Shown here: positions 56,500-64,000 of the stretch, piece after piece | How positions within the stretch are numbered: position 1 is the first letter of the stretch | Layout of the letters: every line of letters starts with the position of its first letter | The notes under the pieces: generated by a model | What the model was told of the DNA's origin: nothing | The model's database searches: none | What the model saw: only the letters and a program-made list of their open reading frames with translations | Assembly: GCF_013201545.1 (NCBI RefSeq) | Contig: NZ_CP053746.1 | Span: forward strand, 5,036,501 to 5,100,500 | Length of the DNA stretch: 64,000 bases | Direction of reading: 5' to 3' | From: Pseudomonas graminis | GTDB lineage: Bacteria; Pseudomonadota; Gammaproteobacteria; Pseudomonadales; Pseudomonadaceae | Program-made: the position numbers and the translations under genes

Positions 56500-57519
56500 T
56501 TACTTGGTGAACTCGGTTTTCCAGTAGTCTTCGATCTTGCTGACCAGCGAGGCAGGCAGAGGTACGTATTCCAGTTTTTCAGCGGCGCTCTGACCTTTTT
56601 CCAGGGACCATTTGAAGAAGTCGAAAGCAGCAGCGCTTTTCTCGGCGTTCTTCGGCTGCTTATACATGATGATCCAGGTGGTCGCGGTGATCGGCCATGC
56701 TTTCTCGCCCGGGGCGTTGGTCATGATCAGGTTGAAGTCTTTGGCGTTGGCCCAGTCAGCGGTGTCAGCAGCAGCGGCGAAGGCTTTGGAGTCAGGCTTG
56801 ATATCCTTGCCGGCGGCATTCTTCAGCTGGGTGAAAGCGATATCGCTTTTGGTGGCGTAGGAGTATTCAACGTAACCGATCGAGCCCTTGATCTGTTTTA
56901 CGTAAGCCGCCACACCTTCGTTACCCTTGCCGCCCACGCCCACTGGCCATTGAACGGCGGAGCCGGTACCTGGACCGGATTTCCATGCGTCGCTGACTTT
57001 GGTCAGGTAGCTGGTGAAGTTGAACGAAGTGCCCGAGCCGTCCGAACGGTGAACGACGGTGATGTTGGTTTCAGGCAGCTTTACGCCCGAGTTCATTGCG
57101 ACGATTGCAGGGTCGTTCCACTTGGTGATTTTGCCCTGGAAAATGTCAGCGAGGACCTGGCCACTCAGTTTCAGGTCGTTGGCTTTTACACCTTCGATGT
57201 TGACGACCGGAACGATGCCGCCGATCACGCTTGGGAACTGACCCAGGCCGCCGGCCTTGAGGTCTTCAGCGGACATCGGGGCGTCGGACGCGCCGAAGTC
57301 TACGGTGGCAGCCTTGATCTGGGCGATACCGCCACCCGAACCGATCGACTGGTAATTGACGCGATTGTCAGCAGTTTTGCTGTAGTCCTGCGACCACTGG
57401 GAGATAACCGGGAATACGAAACTCGAACCAGCGCCCGTCACATCAACGGCGTGTGCCATACCCGACAGGCACATCGAAGCCATCAGAAGCGACAGGCGTT
57501 TTTTAGTCAGCAGAATCAC
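56500..57519 (-). CDS. pstS: PstS, periplasmic phosphate-binding protein
   Basis: Phosphate-binding protein of 339 residues. Signal peptide (RLSLLMASMCLSGMAHA) is followed by DVTGAGSSFVFPVISQWSQD and the ligand-contact segments SIGSGGGIAQIKAATVDFGA, ASDAPMS and VHRSDGSGTSFNFTSYL. The operon promoter lies upstream with a Pho-box-like site at 57594-57611. It is expected to be induced by PhoB at low phosphate. Confidence 0.96.
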   Translation of the reverse strand: MILLTKKRLSLLMASMCLSGMAHAVDVTGAGSSFVFPVISQWSQDYSKTADNRVNYQSIGSGGGIAQIKAATVDFGASDAPMSAEDLKAGGLGQFPSVIGGIVPVVNIEGVKANDLKLSGQVLADIFQGKITKWNDPAIVAMNSGVKLPETNITVVHRSDGSGTSFNFTSYLTKVSDAWKSGPGTGSAVQWPVGVGGKGNEGVAAYVKQIKGSIGYVEYSYATKSDIAFTQLKNAAGKDIKPDSKAFAAAADTADWANAKDFNLIMTNAPGEKAWPITATTWIIMYKQPKNAEKSAAAFDFFKWSLEKGQSAAEKLEYVPLPASLVSKIEDYWKTEFTK

Positions 57520-57922
57520 GGCAATACCTCAACAAGAGAATTTTGTGTGTGTGGTCACAGTTGAAGACCCGAGGCAGATTTAAAACTGGAAACATTTCTG
57601 TTTGATGACAGTCTTGAGACCGCGCGCAAAAACGGAGGCGTCTGTCAGCTTTTTCCTACAGCTTGTAAAACTGGAATGCCCGGTTTTGCTGGCTGCGGCT
57701 GAAGTTGTCTAGCGGAAGGGAATTTAATATCAATGCGCCACATGCCCGCGCAAAGGCGAGCATTTTGTCGCAATTGCCCAAGGCATGGGGCACCGCAGGA
57801 GCGGCGCAGCGCCGTCATGGGGCGTAGGCAGAGGCCCGCCGTCTGTGGCGAATGGCAGATTCATGGCGGCAATGTGTATCGAGATCTTACGACTCGCCGC
57901 GATACACCTCGACGCTCGCCCT
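57520..57922. other. 403-base gap between pstS and the beta-lactamase gene
   Basis: Carries the pst promoter region with the Pho box and, near 57802-57814, a short CGGCG/CGCCG hairpin that might end the beta-lactamase transcript. No gene seen. Confidence 0.55.
57594..57611 (-). promoter_or_regulatory. Pho-box-like PhoB site upstream of pstS
   Basis: On the minus strand CTGTCATCAAACAGAAAT: the first repeat is a perfect CTGTCAT, the second at the correct 11-base offset matches four of seven (CAGAAAT). It lies about 75 bases before the pstS ATG, the expected place for PhoB activation. Confidence 0.65.
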
Positions 57923-58813
57923 TTACACCGCAGCAGCCAGACGCCCGATGTCGGCCATCAGCACATTGATCTGATCACCGCTGGCCTTGGAGCCAGTGCA
58001 ATAAGCCGTGACAAGGATGGGCGACCGGTCGCCGGGCCAGATCACGGCGACGTCGTTACTGGCATTGTTGGCGCCGGAGCCGGTCTTATCGCCCACACGC
58101 CAGTGGGCAGGGACCCCGGCGCGCAACTTCTTGTCACCCGTCTGGTTGTTCACCAGCCACGCTGTCAGTTGATCGCGGGACGGCAGCGTTAGCTCACTGC
58201 CCAGAACGAGGGTGTTCAGGGTGTGCAGCATGGCGACGGGCGTAGTGGTGTCGCGCGGGTCACCCGGCCGGTTTTCATTCAGCTCTGGCTCACGTCGGTC
58301 GAGGCGGGTTTGTGTGTCACCGATCGATCGCAGCCAGGCGGTCAACGCATCAGGGCCGCCCAGGCTGTCGAGCAGCAAGTTGGCCGCCGTGTTGTCGCTC
58401 AGCGTCATCGCTGCCTCGCACAGTGAACCGACGCTCAGCCCCTGCCCGCCGACGTGCAGCTCGGTGGTGGGTGAATACGGCACCAGTTGCTCGGCGGAAT
58501 AAGCGATGCGCCGCGCGAGGTCCTCCCGCTTTTGATCGACCCGCGACAGCACGCAGGCGGCGGCGAGGCATTTAAAGGTGCTGCACAGGGCAAAGCGTTC
58601 ATCGCCGCCATGGCTGATCAGCCGCTGGCTGGCCGTATTCAAAATAGCGACACCCAGCCGGCCGCCATGACGATGTTCGAGGTCGGCCAGCTGTTGCTGG
58701 ATGATCCGGTCCGAGGACGGCTCGGGCCGTCGTTCGGCAGCGAACGAGGGAAGGCTCAGCAGCGAGGGCACGGCCAACAACGATGCGCCGATGAGGGTTC
58801 TGCGGGTGATCAA
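57923..58813 (-). CDS. Chromosomal class A beta-lactamase
   Basis: Serine beta-lactamase of about 296 residues with all class A motifs: STFK (in ALCSTFKCLAAACVL, Ser near residue 78), SDN (in MTLSDNTAANLLLD), ExxLN (EPELNENRPGDPRD) and KTG (VGDKTGSGANNAS). The start is read as TTG at 58813 with AAGGA upstream; no ATG fits. The signal begins MITRRTLIGASLLAV, a twin-arginine-like TRRTLI pattern as in L2-type enzymes. No AmpR-like regulator is adjacent. It resembles environmental chromosomal enzymes; spectrum cannot be inferred. Confidence 0.9.
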   Translation of the reverse strand: MITRRTLIGASLLAVPSLLSLPSFAAERRPEPSSDRIIQQQLADLEHRHGGRLGVAILNTASQRLISHGGDERFALCSTFKCLAAACVLSRVDQKREDLARRIAYSAEQLVPYSPTTELHVGGQGLSVGSLCEAAMTLSDNTAANLLLDSLGGPDALTAWLRSIGDTQTRLDRREPELNENRPGDPRDTTTPVAMLHTLNTLVLGSELTLPSRDQLTAWLVNNQTGDKKLRAGVPAHWRVGDKTGSGANNASNDVAVIWPGDRSPILVTAYCTGSKASGDQINVLMADIGRLAAAV

Positions 58814-59012
58814 GATGAACGTCCTTGTGAAGGGCAACGAGCGCCGCACGGCTGATGGCAGCCATCCCATGATAAGAGGAGCTGCCGGTGAGCGGCTGCG
58901 AACGGTAAGCAAACCGGCGCACATCATCCTTCCAGACGTTGGGACATTACAACCATAAGCCGCAAAACCGGCACAGTCACGGGACCGTGCCCATCGCCCA
59001 TCGCACGCGGCC

Positions 59013-59216
59013 TCAGGGTGATCGTTTGAAGGCCGACACCGAACGCACCCACATGAACAGCCGCAACGTCGCTGGCGTGTCGATGGGCTCGTGGCTCGCC
59101 GCAAGCTCGCCGGCCAGAGACGCCAGCGACTGCGGCAACAACCAGGAGATCTCCTGCTCGGTGGCCTGGTAAGGCATCGGGGTTTCATCTTTCTCGAACG
59201 CTGGCCATGGGTTCAT
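59013..59216 (-). CDS. Small hypothetical protein
   Basis: Protein of 67 residues, not recognised. It starts MNPWPAFEKDETPMPYQATE and is helical and acidic (QEISWLLPQSLASLAGELAA) with a C-terminal RLFMWVRSVSAFKRSP. A GGGAG ribosome site lies about nine bases before the ATG, and it follows the flavin-fusion gene by 29 bases on the same strand, which supports it as a real cistron of that operon. Confidence 0.5.
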   Translation of the reverse strand: MNPWPAFEKDETPMPYQATEQEISWLLPQSLASLAGELAASHEPIDTPATLRLFMWVRSVSAFKRSP

Positions 59217-59245
59217 CGCCGTCTCTCCCGCACACGCATGGATGG

Positions 59246-61303
59246 TTACAGATCGAGCACCAACGGCCCTGAAGCCGGGACTGCGCAGCAGATCAGCACG
59301 TGGTCCGGCGCCGGCCTTTCAGCGGGCAGGACCGGGTAATGCACCTGGCCACTGACGAGCCGGGTCTTGCAGGTGCCACAGGATCCGCCGCGACAGCTGA
59401 ACTCCGGGCTCAACCCGCGGCTTTCGGCCAGTTCGAGCAACGTGCCGCCGCCGGGTTGCCAGCGCGCCTCCTTGGCGGAGCGTTCGAAGACCACCGGCAC
59501 CGCTTCGGTGGCGGCGGGTGGTTGCTCAAAGGCGATCGCCTGGGAATCGCCGCTGCGCTTCAGGCTGGAAGGGCCGAACGTCTCGGCATGGATGCGCTCG
59601 TCGCGAATGTGCAGGCCGCGCAGGCCGTCGTAGATCGCTTGGGTAAACGCGGCCGGCCCGCACACATAGAAATCAAAATCGTCGAACGGCAGCAGCGCCT
59701 TAAGCAGGTCGAGGTCGATACGGCCGGTCAGCTGGAAATCTTCACCCACTCGCGCCGACGTTTCCGGCTGGCTCAGCACACGGATCGCTGTTAGCTGATC
59801 GCCAGCCTTTGCAATAAGTGTGTCCACTTCTTCCCGAAACGCCAGGTCGGTCAGACGACGTGCACTCTGAATGAACCAGGTCGGCCGCCCTCCTCGCACC
59901 CGTTTGCCCTCGTAGATGACTTCTCGCAGCATCGACAGCATGGGCGTGACGCCAATCCCCGCACCCAGCAGCACCAATGGCCGGCGTTCTTGCGGGTCCA
60001 CCACGAAACTGCCCTGGGGTGCCCGCGCCTGGAGCAGATCGCCGACGCTGACGTGGTCATGCAGGTACGCCGAAGCCAGGCCGTCGCGCTTGACGCTGAT
60101 GCGGAAAAATCCGTCGGACGGCGCGCTGGACAGGCTGTAGGTGCGAATCACCGGCGGCGTACGGCCTTCAGGCGCCAGGCGCAGCGGCAGGTGCTGCCCG
60201 GCCTTGAACGCGGGCAACCCGGCGCCGTCGGCAGGCTCGAGATAGAACGAACGAATGCCGTCGCTTTCGTCCTCGATCCGCGTCACCCCCATGGGCCGCC
60301 ATTGATCGCGCAGGGCATCGGCCTGCAAACGGGCGGCGGTCTGCTGCCAGTCGCCGGTCATCAGGCTGTTCGGCGACCACCCCTCGAAGTGCCAGCGCGA
60401 GCGCAACGCCGCCGGCCGACGCACCACCTGCTCCACCCGCACTTGCCAGAGCCGTTCGGCGCCTTGAAACGCCGCGATTTCCGGCCCGTCGAGGATTAAC
60501 GTGACAGTGCCTGCCACGTGCAACAGCTCGCCGGTCTGGAAATCAACAAACAGCAGACCCGCTCTGGGGTTGACCTGGAAATTGCCCAGGGTATTGAAAA
60601 AGAGGTTGCCGGCGAAATCCGGGATGGTCAGCACGTCGCCCTCCACACGCACGAACCCCGCCTGGCCGCCACGGTGGGAGACGTCCACCGAACGATGGGG
60701 CTTCGCGCCCTCAAGGTCGACATAACTGGCGACAAAGAAGGTGTCAGCGCCACGAATGGTCGCGATCGCGGCGTCATCCAGTGCGGTCAATCGCTGCACC
60801 GGGGGACGCTCCGCCACAGCTTTGAGCGGCACCTGCTTCAGCGCCCGCAGCTGAATGTACTGCGGGCAATTGCCGTACGAGTGCTCGACGCTCACCGAGA
60901 AACCGTTTTCCCAGACGTCGCTGATGTGGCCGTTGAGGCGGTTGCGGCGGCGGGTGTGCAAGTCGATGCCGAGCATGCCCAACGCGGCGCCCGGCGCAAA
61001 TCCGCCGCCGGCCGGGTCCTCGGCATCGGGACGTCGGGTGATGTCCAGCCGCCTGGCATCGGGTGAACGAATAAAACCTGACTGGGCGTCCAGCACGCTC
61101 GCCCACGGCCAGCCTTGAGCGTCCACGGCACCGATGATCAGGTACGGCAGGTGCTCGTAGAACTCCCGGTGCTGATCGGGCATGTAGTCGCGAATGACGC
61201 GCTTGCCCAAGTTTTCCATGCGCTCTGCAACGCCGACTTTGGCCTGCAGAGCGCGCTCGCCGGAATGCCATGGCGATGCCGTTTCAGTGCGAATCTCGTT
61301 CAT
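59246..61303 (-). CDS. PNPOx-like flavoprotein fused to ferredoxin reductase and 2Fe-2S ferredoxin
   Basis: Protein of 685 residues with three modules: an FMN-binding pyridoxamine-oxidase-like domain (MPDQHREFYEHLPYLIIGAV; DFAGNLFFNTLGNFQVNPRA), a ferredoxin-NADP-reductase-type FAD/NAD domain (IRTYSLSSAPSDGFFRISVK; LVLLGAGIGVTPMLSML; FDFYVCGPAAFTQAIYDG) and a C-terminal plant-type 2Fe-2S domain (FSCRGGSCGTCKTRLVSGQV with a distal CC). It should pass electrons from NAD(P)H via FAD to the cluster and FMN. The ATG at 61303 has GGGAG upstream. The GST gene ends 28 bases earlier. The substrate is unknown. Confidence 0.88.
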   Translation of the reverse strand: MNEIRTETASPWHSGERALQAKVGVAERMENLGKRVIRDYMPDQHREFYEHLPYLIIGAVDAQGWPWASVLDAQSGFIRSPDARRLDITRRPDAEDPAGGGFAPGAALGMLGIDLHTRRRNRLNGHISDVWENGFSVSVEHSYGNCPQYIQLRALKQVPLKAVAERPPVQRLTALDDAAIATIRGADTFFVASYVDLEGAKPHRSVDVSHRGGQAGFVRVEGDVLTIPDFAGNLFFNTLGNFQVNPRAGLLFVDFQTGELLHVAGTVTLILDGPEIAAFQGAERLWQVRVEQVVRRPAALRSRWHFEGWSPNSLMTGDWQQTAARLQADALRDQWRPMGVTRIEDESDGIRSFYLEPADGAGLPAFKAGQHLPLRLAPEGRTPPVIRTYSLSSAPSDGFFRISVKRDGLASAYLHDHVSVGDLLQARAPQGSFVVDPQERRPLVLLGAGIGVTPMLSMLREVIYEGKRVRGGRPTWFIQSARRLTDLAFREEVDTLIAKAGDQLTAIRVLSQPETSARVGEDFQLTGRIDLDLLKALLPFDDFDFYVCGPAAFTQAIYDGLRGLHIRDERIHAETFGPSSLKRSGDSQAIAFEQPPAATEAVPVVFERSAKEARWQPGGGTLLELAESRGLSPEFSCRGGSCGTCKTRLVSGQVHYPVLPAERPAPDHVLICCAVPASGPLVLDL

Positions 61304-61331
61304 GGCGCGAACTCCCTGGAATCCCGGATGA

Positions 61332-61955
61332 TTACTTGACAAGCCCTGCCGCCGTGCGCGGCATGGGCGTGAAGCCCGGCAGGTTCTCGATGCGCGCCAG
61401 CCATGCCTGCACATTGGCGTATTCGTCCAGCGACACATTGCCTTCCGGCGCGTGGGCGATGTAGCTGTAGGCGGCGACGTCGGCGATGGTGGCGTGATCG
61501 GTGGCGAGGAATTCGCGGCCGCTCAGGTGCTGATCGATCACGAGCAGGGCGTCATGGGCACGCTGGATCGTGTCTTTCGGATCGAAGCCCGCGCCGAACA
61601 CCGTGATCAGACGCGCCCGCGCCGGGCCCAGATAAATCGCGCCAGACGCGGCAGACAACCAGCGCTGCACCTGCGCCGCGCCCTCGGGATCATTCGGTAA
61701 CCAGCGGCCCGACGGGTCGTACTTCTTGGCCAGATACACAAGAATCGCGGTTGAATCGGCGACGATGACGCCGTTGTCATCAATCACTGGTACTTGGCCG
61801 AAGGCGTTGATGGCCAGGAATTCCGGCCTTTTCTGTTCGCCCTTGGCCAGATCAACAAACTGGATCTTCGGATCAAGGCCCAGCAGCGACAACATCAGCT
61901 CGGCGCGGTGGGAGTGGCCAGACAACGGGAAGTGATAGAGCGTGATGGCGGTCAT
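61332..61955 (-). CDS. Glutathione S-transferase
   Basis: Protein of 207 residues. The thioredoxin-like N-terminal domain (ITLYHFPLSGHSHRAELMLS; NAFGQVPVIDDNGVIVADST with the cis-Pro) precedes an all-helical domain ending TIADVAAYSYIAHAPEGNVS and VQAWLARIENLPGFTPM. The role is conjugation or reduction of electrophiles. It is first in a likely operon with the flavin fusion and divergent from the MFS gene. Confidence 0.9.
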   Translation of the reverse strand: MTAITLYHFPLSGHSHRAELMLSLLGLDPKIQFVDLAKGEQKRPEFLAINAFGQVPVIDDNGVIVADSTAILVYLAKKYDPSGRWLPNDPEGAAQVQRWLSAASGAIYLGPARARLITVFGAGFDPKDTIQRAHDALLVIDQHLSGREFLATDHATIADVAAYSYIAHAPEGNVSLDEYANVQAWLARIENLPGFTPMPRTAAGLVK

Positions 61956-62257
61956 GGAGTGGGCTCCTGGGCAAGTGAATCAACTCAGCGTGGGGCGGCG
62001 GTGCCGCAATGGTGAGCCGCGCTGGTGGAATGAATAGTGGGCCTGACCGCTGGATTGGAGAATCACCAGAAAAGGCAATCCACCGTTTCACCGGGTGAAA
62101 TGCTGACCGTGAAAACGTGCTCCCTGAGCCACTTGAAAGGCTGAACGCCCAGGTATCTGCAACATTCAGAAATATCCCCTTGACGGAAGCACGATGGCTG
62201 AGCGTTCATATTGAAGTACACCCATCATCCAACTACTCCGTTCTCTGGTGAATTTCC
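61956..62257. other. Divergent promoter region of GST and MFS genes
   Basis: 302 bases with no gene. It contains the palindrome TTTCACCGGGTGAAA at 62086-62100. No regulator gene is adjacent. Confidence 0.6.
62086..62100. promoter_or_regulatory. Candidate operator palindrome TTTCACCGGGTGAAA
   Basis: Perfect 7-bp arms TTTCACC/GGTGAAA around one central G, near the middle of the divergent GST/MFS gap. It could be bound by a dimeric repressor controlling both directions. Confidence 0.45.
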
Positions 62258-63553
62258 ATGGTTTCGTCCGTTCTGGCGGCTTCGCTGTCGCGCCGCCGCG
62301 TCCATTACAGCTGGGTGATTCTGGCCGTCACTTTCCTGACCATGCTGGTGATGGCCGGTGCAGTGGGCGCGCCGGGGGTGTTCATCCGGCCGCTGCAAGC
62401 GGAATTCGGCTGGGACACCGCCGAGATTTCTTCGGCGCTGGCGATACGCTTTGCCCTGTTCGGTTTGGTTGGCCCTTTTGCCGCCGCATTCATGAACCAC
62501 TTCGGCGTGCGCAAGGTGGTGCTGACGGCCCTGACACTGGTGGCCAGCGGCATGGTGTTATCGCTGTTCATGACGCAGTTCTGGCAATTGGTCGTGCTCT
62601 GGGGCGTGGTGGTCGGCTTCGGCACGGGGCTGACGGCGATGGTGCTCGGCGCCACCGTCGCGACGCGCTGGTTCTCCGCGCGTCGCGGGCTGGCGATGGG
62701 TTTACTGTCGGCGAGTTCTGCCACGGGCCAGTTGGTGTTCATGCCATTGCTGGCGAACATGACCGAGCATTTCGGCTGGCGCGCGGCGCTGACATGCATC
62801 TGCGCAGCCATCGTCATTGCCGGTGTCGCGGTGCTGGCACTGATGCGCAATCGCCCTGCCGATCTGCAACTGCCGCTCTATGGTGATAAGGACATTCAAC
62901 CCGTTGCCGAGAGCAGCCATACGTTCATTCAGCTGTTGATCACGCCGCTGCGAGTGCTGCGCGACGTGTCGAAAACCTGGACGTTCTGGGTGCTGTTCAT
63001 GACGTTCTTCATCTGCGGCGCCAGCACCAACGGCCTGATTCAGACCCATTTCATCAGCCTGTGCGGCGATTACGGCCTGGCCGCGACGACGGCAGCCGGA
63101 ATGCTGGCAGTGATGGGGATTTTTGATTTCTTCGGCACCATCGGCTCCGGCTGGCTGTCGGACCGCTTCGATAACCGCTGGCTGCTGTTCTGGTACTACG
63201 GCTTTCGCGGCGTGTCGCTGGTGCTGCTGCCCTTTCTGGATTTCACCGTGTTCGGGCTGTCCGTGTTTGCCCTGTTGTACGGGCTCGACTGGATTGCCAC
63301 GGTGCCGCCAACCGTAAAGCTGACCGCCCAGCGATTTGGCGCAGAACGCGCCAATATCGTGTTTGGCTGGGTGTTCGCCGGGCATCAGCTGGGTGCAGCG
63401 TTTGCCGCCTTCGGCGCCGGCTGGACGCGCACGCATTTCGCCACCTACCTGCCGACGTTTTTCATTTCCGGCCTGTTGTGCGCGATTGCCGCGTTGATCG
63501 CGCTGTCCATCGTGCCCGCGGTGAAGACGGCCAACGCTGCAGCTGCCTCATAA
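62258..63553 (+). CDS. MFS transporter (monocarboxylate/oxalate-formate antiporter-like)
   Basis: Inner-membrane transporter of 431 residues with twelve helices, for example YSWVILAVTFLTMLVMAGAV and FALFGLVGPFAAAFMNHFGV. The loop 2-3 motif is MNHFGVRKVVLTAL, and a long central loop follows LMRNRPADLQLPLYGDK. RRGLAMGLLSASSATGQLVF and DFFGTIGSGWLSDRFDNRWL are typical of the monocarboxylate-porter branch. The substrate is unknown. It is divergent from the GST/flavin-fusion operon and may feed it. Confidence 0.88.
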   Translation: MVSSVLAASLSRRRVHYSWVILAVTFLTMLVMAGAVGAPGVFIRPLQAEFGWDTAEISSALAIRFALFGLVGPFAAAFMNHFGVRKVVLTALTLVASGMVLSLFMTQFWQLVVLWGVVVGFGTGLTAMVLGATVATRWFSARRGLAMGLLSASSATGQLVFMPLLANMTEHFGWRAALTCICAAIVIAGVAVLALMRNRPADLQLPLYGDKDIQPVAESSHTFIQLLITPLRVLRDVSKTWTFWVLFMTFFICGASTNGLIQTHFISLCGDYGLAATTAAGMLAVMGIFDFFGTIGSGWLSDRFDNRWLLFWYYGFRGVSLVLLPFLDFTVFGLSVFALLYGLDWIATVPPTVKLTAQRFGAERANIVFGWVFAGHQLGAAFAAFGAGWTRTHFATYLPTFFISGLLCAIAALIALSIVPAVKTANAAAAS

Positions 63554-63558
63554 AGAGC

Positions 63559-63861
63559 CTAAAGCCACTGCCGCGCCGTCAGCCACATCCCAAAACCCAA
63601 GGCCATCAGCGCCCAGGCCAGCAGCGGGTGAAACACCACCCGCCAGGCCATCGCCCGCGGCTCGAAACCGACGCCGTGGACGAAGCCCCCGGCCACGCCC
63701 CACATGATCAGCATCAGCAGGCTGTGGGAATAATGGCCGTTGGCGTCGAGCATCGACGCCGGATGAATCAGCAACACCAGGCTGAGCGGCACGGCCATCA
63801 GCAGGGACAATGCCCGGCCGATGGCTTGCCTGAGGGGCGCGTTCAGCGCTTCAGCGGTCAC
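63559..63861 (-). CDS. ybgE: Cyd operon protein YbgE family
   Basis: Membrane protein of 100 residues with about three helices (ALSLLMAVPLSLVLLIHPAS; SLLMLIMWGVAGGFVHGVGF; LLAWALMALGFGMWLTA). The conserved ANGHYSHSLLMLIMWGVAGG and FVHGVGFEPR identify YbgE, the cytochrome bd operon accessory. It starts at a GTG that overlaps the end of cydX by 11 bases. Its function is not known. It is convergent with the MFS gene, five bases apart. Confidence 0.85.
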   Translation of the reverse strand: MTAEALNAPLRQAIGRALSLLMAVPLSLVLLIHPASMLDANGHYSHSLLMLIMWGVAGGFVHGVGFEPRAMAWRVVFHPLLAWALMALGFGMWLTARQWL

Positions 63862-63967
63862 GGCCGCTCTCCAGCGCTGCGGCGTCGGACGACTCCAGCC
63901 ACAGCGCGTTGATGATGCCGAAGCTGCAGGCCAGCAACACGCCGAGAATCCAGGCGAAATACCACAT
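63851..63967 (-). CDS. cydX: CydX, small subunit of cytochrome bd oxidase
   Basis: Peptide of 38 residues, one membrane helix: MWYFAWILGVLLACSFGIIN, then an acidic tail (ALWLESSDAAALESGRDR). MWYFxWILG is the CydX signature, required for stability of CydAB. AGGAG stands eight bases before the ATG at 63967. Upstream, TAC TGA (Tyr then stop, 63993-63998) fits a cydB ending at 63993, so the order should be cydA-cydB-cydX-ybgE with cydAB beyond the window. Confidence 0.93.
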   Translation of the reverse strand: MWYFAWILGVLLACSFGIINALWLESSDAAALESGRDR

Positions 63968-64000
63968 GTTTGTCTCTCCTTTAAAGCGCGGCTCAGTACA

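Noticed and set aside
57802..57814. CGGCG/CGCCG hairpin as terminator of the beta-lactamase gene
   Set aside because: It is upstream of that gene's 3' end on the wrong side for termination (the gene ends at 57923 and reads leftward into it), is short and has no T run; kept only as a remark.

Overview
The window is chromosomal DNA of a Pseudomonas species. The left edge carries the genus-typical block cmaX-crfX-cmpX-sigX-oprF, followed by rraA, ppsA/ppsR and, further on, pabB, cysH, cysB and an oprI-tesA-greB block. Base composition is GC-rich and coding is dense. Two families of short REP palindromes punctuate the intergenic gaps, one with a core like GGCTTTAGCCGGGAAG and one like GCGAGCAAGCTTGCTC. 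Protein content and REP style fit the P. syringae/P. fluorescens side of the genus, but the species cannot be fixed from this sequence. There is no sign of a phage, plasmid, IS element, CRISPR array, tRNA or rRNA.

Layout: 1-3.6 kb is the envelope-stress block (OprF porin, SigX ECF sigma factor, CmpX channel, CrfX, CmaX metal transporter). 3.6-8.8 kb holds rraA, an alpha/beta hydrolase, PEP synthase and its regulatory kinase/phosphotransferase. 8.9-15.8 kb is the methylcitrate operon prpR-prpB-prpC-acnD-prpF for propionate use, with a perfect 12-bp palindrome as likely operator. 16.0-19.1 kb is a three-gene amidoligase-type system: a secreted DTGA (retropepsin-like) protease, a cysteine-free membrane transglutaminase homologue and an ATP-grasp ligase. 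19.5-24.5 kb is a TonB-dependent metal or siderophore uptake operon whose permease gene is interrupted by an in-frame amber codon. 24.5-32.8 kb is metabolism (pabB, cysH, cysB, a Usp, a 5'-nucleotidase, a PanE-like reductase, a small thioredoxin, DAHP synthase). 33-42.8 kb runs from oprI and an L,D-transpeptidase through tesA and the YbbA/YbbP-type ABC pair to greB and an AraC/GlxA regulator. 43-51.8 kb is accessory: a diguanylate cyclase, an orphan histidine kinase, a PRISE-type reductase, a GH15 enzyme and an SDR. 51.9-52.7 kb is a tandem array of about seven 112-bp units made from REP pairs. 53.8-57.5 kb is a high-affinity phosphate operon pstSCAB with a Pho-box-like site and no phoU. The right end has a class A beta-lactamase, a three-domain flavin/ferredoxin fusion, a GST, an MFS transporter and the tail of a cytochrome bd operon (cydX, ybgE).

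How genes work together: propionyl-CoA oxidation by Prp yields pyruvate and succinate, and the neighbouring PpsA/PpsR pair can return pyruvate to PEP. OprI (Braun-type lipoprotein) lies beside an L,D-transpeptidase of the class that fixes such lipoproteins to peptidoglycan. TesA is divergent from its usual YbbA/YbbP partners. The most interesting loci are the retropepsin/7TM-transglutaminase/ATP-grasp system, with a repeat-expanded signal peptide; the amber-interrupted uptake operon; the structured non-coding stretch upstream of oprI; and the 112-bp REP array.
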